DNA from: Bacteroidales bacterium
Lineage (GTDB): Bacteria; Bacteroidota; Bacteroidia; Bacteroidales; Tenuifilaceae
DNA length: 64,000 nucleotides
Direction of reading: 5' to 3'
Assembly (NCBI GenBank): GCA_013141385.1
Contig: JABFRB010000005.1
Coordinates: 23,490-87,489, forward strand
Numbering within the stretch: the first letter of the stretch is position 1; each line of letters starts with the position of its first letter. Shown one piece after another: positions 37,131 to 44,800 of this stretch. The notes beneath the pieces are model-generated. The model was not told where the DNA came from and searched no databases. It worked only from the letters and a program-made list of their open reading frames with translations. A program made the translations under genes and the position numbers.

Positions 37131-37913
37131 ATGTTTAACCAAAAATTTACAGCTATGATTAGTACCGTAAACTTTTCACTTTTTCCAAGCGATGAGCTTT
37201 TTACCTTTACCAAGGGGGCATTAACCATTGTGGAGGAGAAACGATCAAAAATTCCAACGTTGGCTCCTTTTCTGGATAAGGCCAACCAGCAGCTTTCCCT
37301 TTACCAGAATGCCCTTGAGCGTGCCAGGAAGAATCCCTACACCCAGCTGCTGGCCGAGAAGGATGCTCTTCGCGATGCCTCCTTTTTGGTGCTACGTACC
37401 TACGTGGAGGCAATGAACCACCGAACCAAGGAAGGGTGGTCGTACGCATCGTCAAAAATACTTGAGGTAATCCGCCGCCATGGATGGAGTGCTGCCTCAA
37501 TGGGTTATAAGGCAGAATCGGCAGCAATAAATAATATCACCTCCGAGCTGCGGGGAAAATGCGCTACCGAAATCACATTCCTAAACGCCGAGGAGTTTCT
37601 TGCCGAGCTGGAAGCCGATCAGAAGGCTTTTGAGGAAACCTCCCACCAGAACGTAAAGAGTGCTCCAACCAACGAGTTCACAATATGGGATGTACGCCCC
37701 TCGTTAACAAACTCGTTAAAATCGCTTTTCACGTTTATCTCGCTGCTTAACTCATCATCACCTACTCGTGATCTTACGGATCTTGAAACTGTGCTTAGCG
37801 AGCTGATTGTTCGTTCGCTGGCTACGGTGAAAGCTGCTGATACCCGCTCTGAGAGTCCGAAGAAGAGCTCCACATCCCATGAGGTGGCTAGCGAGCAGGA
37901 AACGGTTAATTAG
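37131..37913 (+). CDS. DUF6261-like helical protein, GC-rich
   Basis: 260 residues, nearly all helical, with no signal peptide or membrane helix. The pattern (SLFPSDELFTFTKGALTIVEE at the start, LRTYVEAMNHRTKEGW in the middle, a charged Ser-rich tail) resembles the DUF6261 family of Bacteroidales, of unknown function; I hold this family name with moderate confidence. Met9 (37155) is a better family-like start than Met1. Its codons are visibly more GC-rich (GCC, CTG, GAG) than those of neighbours, suggesting transfer or distinct expression. The 82-bp tandem repeats lie upstream. Confidence 0.6.
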   Translation: MFNQKFTAMISTVNFSLFPSDELFTFTKGALTIVEEKRSKIPTLAPFLDKANQQLSLYQNALERARKNPYTQLLAEKDALRDASFLVLRTYVEAMNHRTKEGWSYASSKILEVIRRHGWSAASMGYKAESAAINNITSELRGKCATEITFLNAEEFLAELEADQKAFEETSHQNVKSAPTNEFTIWDVRPSLTNSLKSLFTFISLLNSSSPTRDLTDLETVLSELIVRSLATVKAADTRSESPKKSSTSHEVASEQETVN

Positions 37914-38864
37914 GAGTTATCCTGTTCGTATTTGGTTTGAGCGAAGCCCTAAAGCTTCGCTTTTTGCTGTTTATATGCTAGAGCTTTGCTGTAACTCTGG
38001 TTCTGTGGGGTTTTTATAACTATCGCAAAATGCGATATATTTTGAACGGTTATTTACGAATTTATTAATAAACCTCGCAACCCTCCTCCTTAAGAAGGGC
38101 TAATTGAGTATTGGAAATGGGTTTGTTTTTAGAAGGAAAGTTAAAGAGTATACGAAAATCTGTTTAACCCCCTATTTTTAGGGGGAAGGGGGTAAATTAA
38201 AAACAGAACCAAAAATATTTCCCCACCTCAATAAATCCCATCGGAATGAGATAGGATTGGAAGTTAGTAGAGGATGGATGGTAGAAATGTCATTCGATAT
38301 CATCTCTAGCGGGATTTTTAAAAACTTTCATATTACTCTTTACCGACATAACGTCCCTACGGGACTGTCCAGTTGGAACAAAATATTGGTAGAGCCTAGG
38401 TATCGCATTTTGCGATTTTTTGTTGCAAACCATTTTCCTGTCTTCGAAAATCTGTTTTACCCCTTTTTTTCAAGGGGGCAGGGGATAAATTTTAAAAACA
38501 ATCCTCTTCTCTCCAAACTTTTTAAAAAGTTCGAAACGCTTATCAAACTCAAAACAGCTTAATCTATATAATGTCTAATCTGAATAATGATATAAAATGT
38601 GAAAAGGCCCACTTTCGCAGACCTTTTCAGCTAAACAACTAATTAACCACCGGAGATTAGATATAATTCTTTTCTCACACTCAAATTTACTCTTCAAAAG
38701 CATAACATCGTCCTTTGATTTGACTAACAAACCCTTTTGCTAGGTCAATGTATCTTTTTTATATGTATTGCTTTTTAACAGATACTTGAAAACAATATTT
38801 TTTTCATAATTCAATCATTAAAACGTATTTTTACTTGCTAAGATTTACAAATAATTAAAAGGTT
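37914..38864. other. 950-bp gap with short repeats, no gene
   Basis: Contains two TATCGCA palindromes (38021 and 38401) and two related blocks, CGAAAATCTGTTT...CCCCCT..AGGGGG..GGGTAAATT (about 38152-38203 and 38447-38493). A degraded GTTCGAAAC hairpin is at 38513-38538. A 101-codon open frame here (38257-38562) is built from these repeats and is not supported as a gene. Confidence 0.65.
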
Positions 38865-40133
38865 ATGAACGAAGGGATTGAAATCGATATTAAATCGGAG
38901 ATAGGTGAACTAGAAGGGGTTATCCTTCATACTCCTGGGGCTGAGGTAGAAAACATGACACCACAAAATGCCCAGCGTGCGCTTTACAGTGATATACTTA
39001 ATCTCTCTATTGCCCGTAAGGAATACTCACAGCTCAGCGGTATTCTTTCAAAAATTACAAAAACCTTTCAAGTCCAAGAACTTCTTGTAAAAGTTCTATC
39101 AAAGGAAGCTTCAAAGCAGGAACTCATTACAACAATCTGCAAGCATGAAAATGCTCTTTTCTTAGTTGACGAACTTCTAGGTATCCCTGCTAAAGAACTA
39201 GCAAACCTTTTAATTATTGGTATGCCTTTGAAGATGAATAATCTAACAAATTTTTTAAGCCACGAAAGGTTCTCACTACCTCCTCTTTACAACTTCTATT
39301 TTACCAGAGATGCATCAATTTCAATGCTCAACCAAGTGCTAATTTCCAGAATGGCAAATAGAGTTAGGGATTTGGAGTGCATAATTATGGAAGCAATATT
39401 TAAACATTCTGGCGTTTTCTCAACAACAACAGTAAATCCCCTTAAATTTGATTGTGAAGATAATACTACTATCGAAGGGGGTGATGTTCTAATTGCCCGT
39501 GACGATATTTTTTTAATTGGTAATAGTATCCGAACTACAACTCATGGTATTGATTTTATACTAAACAGATTAGTAACTCAAAATGATAAAAAGAAAAGAC
39601 ATATTATAGTTCAGGAATTACCTGAATCGCCAGAATCATTCATCCACCTTGATATGGTATTTACTATGCTTGATGTTGACAAGTGCATGGTATTTGAGCC
39701 TGTTATTCTTAAGCCTAATCGCTACCAAACGGTTCAAATCACAGTACAAAACGGGAAAGTACTTGAAATTAAAACCGTTGAGAATATGCTTACCGCATTA
39801 AAAGGTCTTGGAATGGATCTTAAACCTATAATCTGCGGAGGATCTCGTGATCCTTGGATTCAGGAACGGGAGCAATGGCATAGTGGAGCTAATTTTTTTG
39901 CTATTGGACCAGGTAAAGTAATTGGCTATTCGCGCAATACGTATACCATGGATGAAATGAATAAAAACGGGTTCGAGATTATTAGAGCAAAGGATATTCT
40001 TGCCGAAAAAGTTAATATCACTGATTACAAAAAATACGTCATTACAATTGATGGGAACGAACTGCCTCGCGGTGGTGGAGGTGCAAGGTGTATGACTATG
40101 CCTATCCGTAGAAAAAATGTTATGTGGAAGTAA
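38865..40133 (+). CDS. arcA: arginine deiminase
   Basis: 422 residues of the guanidino-modifying superfamily. Catalytic residues are visible: Asp149 (FYFTRDA), Glu204 and Asp207 (IEGGDVLI), His261 (FIHLDMVF) and the nucleophile Cys409 (GGGGARCMTMP). It hydrolyses arginine to citrulline and ammonia. In fermenters arcA is followed by ornithine carbamoyltransferase and carbamate kinase; neither is here, so this may serve citrulline formation or ammonia release rather than a full ATP-yielding pathway, unless arcB and arcC lie elsewhere. Confidence 0.93.
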   Translation: MNEGIEIDIKSEIGELEGVILHTPGAEVENMTPQNAQRALYSDILNLSIARKEYSQLSGILSKITKTFQVQELLVKVLSKEASKQELITTICKHENALFLVDELLGIPAKELANLLIIGMPLKMNNLTNFLSHERFSLPPLYNFYFTRDASISMLNQVLISRMANRVRDLECIIMEAIFKHSGVFSTTTVNPLKFDCEDNTTIEGGDVLIARDDIFLIGNSIRTTTHGIDFILNRLVTQNDKKKRHIIVQELPESPESFIHLDMVFTMLDVDKCMVFEPVILKPNRYQTVQITVQNGKVLEIKTVENMLTALKGLGMDLKPIICGGSRDPWIQEREQWHSGANFFAIGPGKVIGYSRNTYTMDEMNKNGFEIIRAKDILAEKVNITDYKKYVITIDGNELPRGGGGARCMTMPIRRKNVMWK

Positions 40134-40183
40134 ACTTTAATAGTTCTTGTTTGTTTAATTAGTAAATAATAAATTACAACAAA

Positions 40184-40381
40184 ATGAAGAAGAATGTTGG
40201 TACAGTTGACATGATCATCAGAATAATCATTGCATTGATTATTGGTGTTCTTGGTATTGTATACCAAAGTTGGTGGGGATTAATTGCAATCCTACCTCTG
40301 GTAACTGCATTTATTAAGTTTTGTCCTCTTTACACTGTGCTTGGATGTAGCACTTGCACTGTAAAAGAAGAAAAGGTGTAA
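40184..40381 (+). CDS. DUF2892 (YgaP-like) membrane protein
   Basis: 65 residues: GTVDMIIRIIIALII starts the first of two membrane helices, the second follows WWGLIAILPLVTAF, and the C-terminus has the family's cysteine pattern (FCPLYTVLGCSTC). This matches small DUF2892 inner-membrane proteins. Role unknown; related domains are fused to rhodanese in YgaP. It lies 50 bases after arcA and ends at a clear bidirectional terminator. Confidence 0.85.
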   Translation: MKKNVGTVDMIIRIIIALIIGVLGIVYQSWWGLIAILPLVTAFIKFCPLYTVLGCSTCTVKEEKV

Positions 40382-40387
40382 AGAAGC

Positions 40388-40419
40388 AAAAACCGAGGAG
40401 TTCCTCGGTTTTTGTTTTT
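40388..40419. terminator. bidirectional terminator between DUF2892 gene and sucC
   Basis: AAAAACCGAGGA pairs with TCCTCGGTTTTT with a 2-base gap, followed by TTTGTTTTT. Confidence 0.85.
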
Positions 40420-41605
40420 AGGCAACGGCTACTTTCACCAAATTTGCCGCCTCTTGCAAGGATATTGCAGATGAAACTTTTAACCCCGATTTATCTATCA
40501 AATCCTTCCCTTCTTTTGCATTGGTGCCCTGTAGTCGAACAATTACAGGAACAGTGATATTACCAATCTCTTTATATGCATCAACAACGCCCTGTGCTAC
40601 CCTATCGCAACGTACTATACCACCAAAAATATTAATTAGAATTGCTTTAACATTTGTATCCCTAAGAATTATGCGAAAACCCGCCGCAACGGTTTTAGCG
40701 TTAGCCCCACCACCAACATCAAGAAAGTTTGCAGGATCTCCTCCCGATAACTTAATGATATCCATTGTTGCCATTGCTAATCCGGCTCCATTCACCATAC
40801 AACCAACATTTCCATCAAGTTTCACAAAATTCAAGTTGTTCTCAGATGCCTCAACTTCAGCGGGATCTTCTTCGTCTTTATCGCGCAATAATTCCAAATC
40901 TGGGTGACGATAAAGTGCATTATCCTCGATAATTACTTTTGCATCTACTGCAAAAATATCATCGTTAGCAGTTTTAACTAAAGGATTTATCTCAAGCAGC
41001 GAAAGATCATTCTTAATGTAAGTATCATACATCGCCAATACACACTTTACCATCTGCGAGTATGCTTTATCCTTAAGACCAAGGTTAAACGCAATCTTTT
41101 TGGCTTGAAACGACTGCATTCCAACTGGATGAATCTCCTCCTTGAAAATCAACTCTGGAGTTTGTGCTGCTACCGCTTCAATATCCATTCCACCTTGAGA
41201 AGAGTAGATAATCATATTCCTTCCGGTTGCTCTATTGAGTAATATGCTTACGTAATACTCCTTAATTTCCGAAGGGCCTGACGTATAAATTCCTTGTTGA
41301 ACAATTACCTTACGAACTAACTTCCCAACAGGTCCTGTTTGATGGGTAACCAGTGTCATGCCGATCATTTGTTTTGTATATAACTCAACATCTTCGACAG
41401 TATGAGCGATCTTAACACCACCACCTTTTCCTCTTCCACCGGAATGGATTTGGGCTTTTACGGCTATCTCCTTGGAGCCTGTTTGCTTAAATATTTCCTT
41501 TGCAGCAATAACGGCCTCCTCTGGAGTAAAGGCAACCATACCTAATGGTACTGGAACACCTGATTCTATAAGCAATTTCTTTGCTTGATACTCGTGAATA
41601 TTCAT
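40418..41605 (-). CDS. sucC: succinyl-CoA synthetase beta subunit
   Basis: 395 residues: an ATP-grasp domain (MNIHEYQAKKLLIESGVPVP, HSGGRGKGGGVK) and a C-terminal flavodoxin-like domain (GCMVNGAGLAMATMDIIKLSGG, FLDVGGGA). It forms succinyl-CoA or ATP/GTP in the TCA cycle together with SucD. No sucD gene is next to it: the upstream neighbour is a divergent SpoU methyltransferase and the downstream gene is convergent. The subunits are therefore encoded apart, which occurs in some Bacteroidota. Confidence 0.95.
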   Translation of the reverse strand: MNIHEYQAKKLLIESGVPVPLGMVAFTPEEAVIAAKEIFKQTGSKEIAVKAQIHSGGRGKGGGVKIAHTVEDVELYTKQMIGMTLVTHQTGPVGKLVRKVIVQQGIYTSGPSEIKEYYVSILLNRATGRNMIIYSSQGGMDIEAVAAQTPELIFKEEIHPVGMQSFQAKKIAFNLGLKDKAYSQMVKCVLAMYDTYIKNDLSLLEINPLVKTANDDIFAVDAKVIIEDNALYRHPDLELLRDKDEEDPAEVEASENNLNFVKLDGNVGCMVNGAGLAMATMDIIKLSGGDPANFLDVGGGANAKTVAAGFRIILRDTNVKAILINIFGGIVRCDRVAQGVVDAYKEIGNITVPVIVRLQGTNAKEGKDLIDKSGLKVSSAISLQEAANLVKVAVA

Positions 41606-41677
41606 AGGGAAAAATTTTGTTTGACTGGCCTCTAAATTACAAAAAAAGCTTTATTTACCTTTACAAAAACATAAACA

Positions 41678-42217
41678 ATGACTGATAAAAGAAAACTTGA
41701 TAATAAAGAATTGAATCGCAAATCGTTAGACGAATTCAAAAGTTCCTCAAAAACACCAATTATAGTAGTCCTTGATAATATTCGCAGTCTGAATAATATT
41801 GGCTCAGTATTTAGAACATCTGATGCGCTGCTTGTTGAAAAGATTGTTCTATGTGGAATATCAGGAACACCTCCACATAAGGAGATTCACAAAACAGCTC
41901 TTGGAGCCGAAGAATCTGTCGAATGGGAATATTTCGAAACAACAGTAGACGCTGTTATAAAACTAAAAAAGGATGGTTACAAAATAATCTCTCTTGAGCA
42001 AACATCTGACAGTATTGATTTAATAAAGTATCAGCCAGAACAAGGAGCAAGATATGCTTTAGTTTTTGGTAATGAACTACGAGGTGTTGAGCAAAACGTT
42101 GTCAATATTTCAGATGAATGCATTGAGATACCACAGTTTGGAACTAAACATTCCTTTAATATTGCAATTTCGGCAGGTATTGTACTTTGGGATTTTTATA
42201 CAAAACTTAACCGATAG
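41678..42217 (+). CDS. TrmH/SpoU-family RNA 2'-O-methyltransferase
   Basis: 179 residues, catalytic SPOUT domain only. The three knot motifs are visible: NIRSLNNIGSVFRTSDAL (motif 1), YALVFGNELRGVE (motif 2) and IPQFGTKHSFNIAISAGIVLWDF (motif 3, in part). It likely methylates a ribose in tRNA or rRNA; position unknown. Confidence 0.9.
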   Translation: MTDKRKLDNKELNRKSLDEFKSSSKTPIIVVLDNIRSLNNIGSVFRTSDALLVEKIVLCGISGTPPHKEIHKTALGAEESVEWEYFETTVDAVIKLKKDGYKIISLEQTSDSIDLIKYQPEQGARYALVFGNELRGVEQNVVNISDECIEIPQFGTKHSFNIAISAGIVLWDFYTKLNR

Positions 42218-42225
42218 AAAAAACA

Positions 42226-42262
42226 AAAAGAGGCAACTTTTTCAAGCAGCCTCTTTTAAAAA
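42226..42262. terminator. bidirectional terminator
   Basis: AAAAGAGGC pairs with GCCTCTTTT around a 14-base loop, flanked by A-run and T-run. It lies between the convergent methyltransferase and lipoprotein genes. Confidence 0.8.
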
Positions 42263-42278
42263 ATATCTTGAAAATTAT

Positions 42279-43991
42279 TTATTCAACAATAGCTTTAAAA
42301 GCATCATTTTGGAAATAATTACGGAATTCAAGGTCATTCTTAGCACGAGCTTTTAGAGTAGCATCTTTAATTGCATTACGAAGATTGGTTAAAACCATAG
42401 CTTCGTCCTGAATACGAGCACCAACAATTGCTAAGCCATAGAAACCTTTTTCTGAATTAACCTTTTCAAAGGTGTTTTTTGCAGCATCATTCTTGTTAAC
42501 CAATAACAATGAAAGCCCTTGGTTGAAAGAATCAGTTCCACCAAGATATTCTACTGCTGCTGGGTAAGTGTTTTTGATTATTGCAATAATACCAAGATTA
42601 TATTTCACATCTGGACCTGCATTGGTAGCTTCAGCGAAAAGTTTTTCTGCACCTTCAATATCACCATTCATTAAAGCAATACAACCACGATTGTTGATAA
42701 TAGCTGGTTCTGTTGAGGTAGCAACTTTCTCTAAAGTAACTTTTGCATTAACAACATCCTTCTTCAATAAATATAAATAAGCAGCATTGTTATATGCACG
42801 AACATCGTTGAATTTTTCAGCTACTTTATTATAAACCTCAAGTTTCTTATCAGCGTCTGCGATTAAAGTAACACCATACATTACTTCTTCTAATGATAAA
42901 CTATCATATGCATTAGCCTCAATTTTTCCTTTCAGTTCTTCATCTGAATAACCAACTAGGTTAACATTAGCTGTCATTTTTGAACGACGTAATTGAGGAA
43001 GAATTTTTTCAGCAAGAACTAAATAAACCTTTGATAAGTTTTTAATTTCTTTTTCGCGAACAGCTGGATCTGAATACATCGAAAGAACACGGAGAATAAG
43101 TTCTTTATCTTGAACATCAGAAGCACCAATTAAAGTCTGGAAACCATCCCAGTCCTCAGCGGTTGTTTGAACTGTTACAAAGTTTTTATCCTTAGTTTCA
43201 ACTTTAGCTTTTTTGAAAATATCTGCTAACCATTTTTCGGTGTTCTTACCACGTTCAGTAGAAAGTTTGGCATTATCAACTTCTGGTCCATCAGGTGATG
43301 CATAGGCAGAAACAGTAACACCCTTAAATTCTTTTTTCTGGTCAACTACTGACTTAGCAATAAAATCCTGAAGTAATTTAACATCGTCTTTGGTTAACTC
43401 AGCTTTACGAACATCAGCCTTTGAAATAACAAAATTGATTTGACCATCTTTTTTGTCAGGAGTAATTCTTTCGAATTTATTATCCTTTAACATAATTGGT
43501 TTAGGATCGATATCAACTAGTTTATAGGTAGCTAATACACCTTTTCCAACTTTATAAGGAGCATCGAAAGGAATTTTCTTATCCTTATAGGTAATCATAA
43601 AACGTAGTTCAAGATCTGAACTGAACATTTCATCTTTATAATCAAATTCGATGTCTTGTTTAAAACTACCACCAGCATCATAACTGATAACTTGGTTATT
43701 TGCTTGAACATCCTGTCCTTGTAAAGTTTTTACTGTAAGAGCAAGCTCTCCACCTTGATAAACTAATACAGGAGTTACATCAACAATAGCCTTCTTGTTG
43801 AAATACTTTGCAGGAATAGTACCTTCAATTGTTGCTTTAACTTTATTACCGTGAACCTCTAATGGGTTTGGAGTAACCTTAAAACTTACACCAGCTGGAA
43901 GCTGTTTCATCTTTTCAACACCACCGCAACCGCCTAATAAAATAACTGCTACAGTAATGAATGCTAGATGTTTGAACCTGATTCTTTTCAT
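42279..43991 (-). CDS. OmpA-like and TPR outer-membrane lipoprotein
   Basis: 570 residues. A lipobox (LLGGC, Cys22) ends the signal peptide. A beta-rich domain occupies about 25-190, an OmpA-like segment about 195-290 (VTVSAYASPDGPEVDNAKLSTERGKN) and TPR units about 375-520 (AYNNAAYLYLLKKDV, NNRGCIALMNGDIEGAEKLFAEA). This layout is common in Bacteroidota and suggests a peptidoglycan-anchored periplasmic scaffold. A TATGTTTG box lies about 50 bases upstream. Confidence 0.85.
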   Translation of the reverse strand: MKRIRFKHLAFITVAVILLGGCGGVEKMKQLPAGVSFKVTPNPLEVHGNKVKATIEGTIPAKYFNKKAIVDVTPVLVYQGGELALTVKTLQGQDVQANNQVISYDAGGSFKQDIEFDYKDEMFSSDLELRFMITYKDKKIPFDAPYKVGKGVLATYKLVDIDPKPIMLKDNKFERITPDKKDGQINFVISKADVRKAELTKDDVKLLQDFIAKSVVDQKKEFKGVTVSAYASPDGPEVDNAKLSTERGKNTEKWLADIFKKAKVETKDKNFVTVQTTAEDWDGFQTLIGASDVQDKELILRVLSMYSDPAVREKEIKNLSKVYLVLAEKILPQLRRSKMTANVNLVGYSDEELKGKIEANAYDSLSLEEVMYGVTLIADADKKLEVYNKVAEKFNDVRAYNNAAYLYLLKKDVVNAKVTLEKVATSTEPAIINNRGCIALMNGDIEGAEKLFAEATNAGPDVKYNLGIIAIIKNTYPAAVEYLGGTDSFNQGLSLLLVNKNDAAKNTFEKVNSEKGFYGLAIVGARIQDEAMVLTNLRNAIKDATLKARAKNDLEFRNYFQNDAFKAIVE

Positions 43992-44040
43992 AATCTACGT
44001 ATTTTTTGTTTGGTTTTTCATCCTAAAATATAATGACTTA

Positions 44041-44048
44041 CAAACATA
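44041..44048 (-). promoter_or_regulatory. -7 box (TATGTTTG) for the OmpA/TPR lipoprotein
   Basis: The minus strand reads TATGTTTG, 49 bases before the start codon at 43991. Confidence 0.45.
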
Positions 44049-44100
44049 ATACTCTTTTTGCAAAAAAAGAAGTGATATATTTAAAATCTTGAAATCATCA

Positions 44101-44730
44101 CTAAAAAGTGACCCTATGTATACCTTTTGAGTACTTTTCGTCAAAAATCGCCGACTTAAGTTTAAGGTAATCAACATGGTTTGAAACAAAATCCAAATTA
44201 CTAGTGTCAACAATTAAAAATGTATATTCGGGGTGTTGTTTGAAAAAATCGAAGTAACCTTTCTGTATTTCCTCCAAATAATCTGATGTAATAGTTTGCT
44301 CATAATCTCTACCTCGTTTATGGATATTCTCTAGTAGTTTTGTAATTGGAAGGTGAAGATAAACGTAAAGATCTGGCTTAGGAATTGAACTATAAATAAT
44401 TTCGAAAATCTGCCGGTAAAGATTGTATTCATCCCCACTAAGTGTATTATGAGCGAAGATTAGCGATTTCATAAAAAAATAATCGGCAATTATTAATGGT
44501 TGAAATAACGATACGGCTCTAAGTTCGTCGTTAAGTTGCTTATACCTATCAGCTAAAAATGAAAGTTCGAGGGGGAAACTATACTGTTCTGGGTTACTGT
44601 AAAATCTGGGAAGAAATGGGTTTTCAGCAAATCTTTCAAGAACTAATTTAGCATCAAAATCTTTAGCCAATAAAGCAGAAAGGGTGGTCTTTCCTGCACC
44701 AATATTGCCCTCTATTACTAAATATTGCAT
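44101..44730 (-). CDS. deoxynucleoside kinase
   Basis: 209 residues. The P-loop is EGNIGAGKTTLSALLA near the start, followed by the LERFAENPFLPRFY substrate region, the DRYKQL motif and the arginine-rich lid (KRGRDYEQ). It phosphorylates a deoxynucleoside (often dA or dG) for salvage. Downstream is a gap to the OmpA/TPR lipoprotein gene on the same strand. Confidence 0.9.
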   Translation of the reverse strand: MQYLVIEGNIGAGKTTLSALLAKDFDAKLVLERFAENPFLPRFYSNPEQYSFPLELSFLADRYKQLNDELRAVSLFQPLIIADYFFMKSLIFAHNTLSGDEYNLYRQIFEIIYSSIPKPDLYVYLHLPITKLLENIHKRGRDYEQTITSDYLEEIQKGYFDFFKQHPEYTFLIVDTSNLDFVSNHVDYLKLKSAIFDEKYSKGIHRVTF

Positions 44731-44751
44731 ATCCTTCTTTTAAAAGCTATA

Positions 44752-44780
44752 AAAAAAGGAGTTGGTAACCCCAACTCCTA
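44752..44780 (-). terminator. terminator of the prolyl oligopeptidase gene
   Basis: AGGAGTTGG (44757-44765) pairs with CCAACTCCT (44771-44779). Read on the minus strand it is followed by TTTTTTT. Confidence 0.85.
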
Positions 44781-44800
44781 ATTTGATTATTGGATATTAT

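Noticed and set aside
37207..37527. A 106-codon minus-strand frame inside the DUF6261-like gene
   Set aside because: A shadow frame created by the higher GC of the real gene.
38257..38562. A 101-codon open frame in the gap before arcA
   Set aside because: It runs through a TATCGCA palindrome, a CCCC/GGGG block and a degraded hairpin, all of which are repeats found elsewhere.
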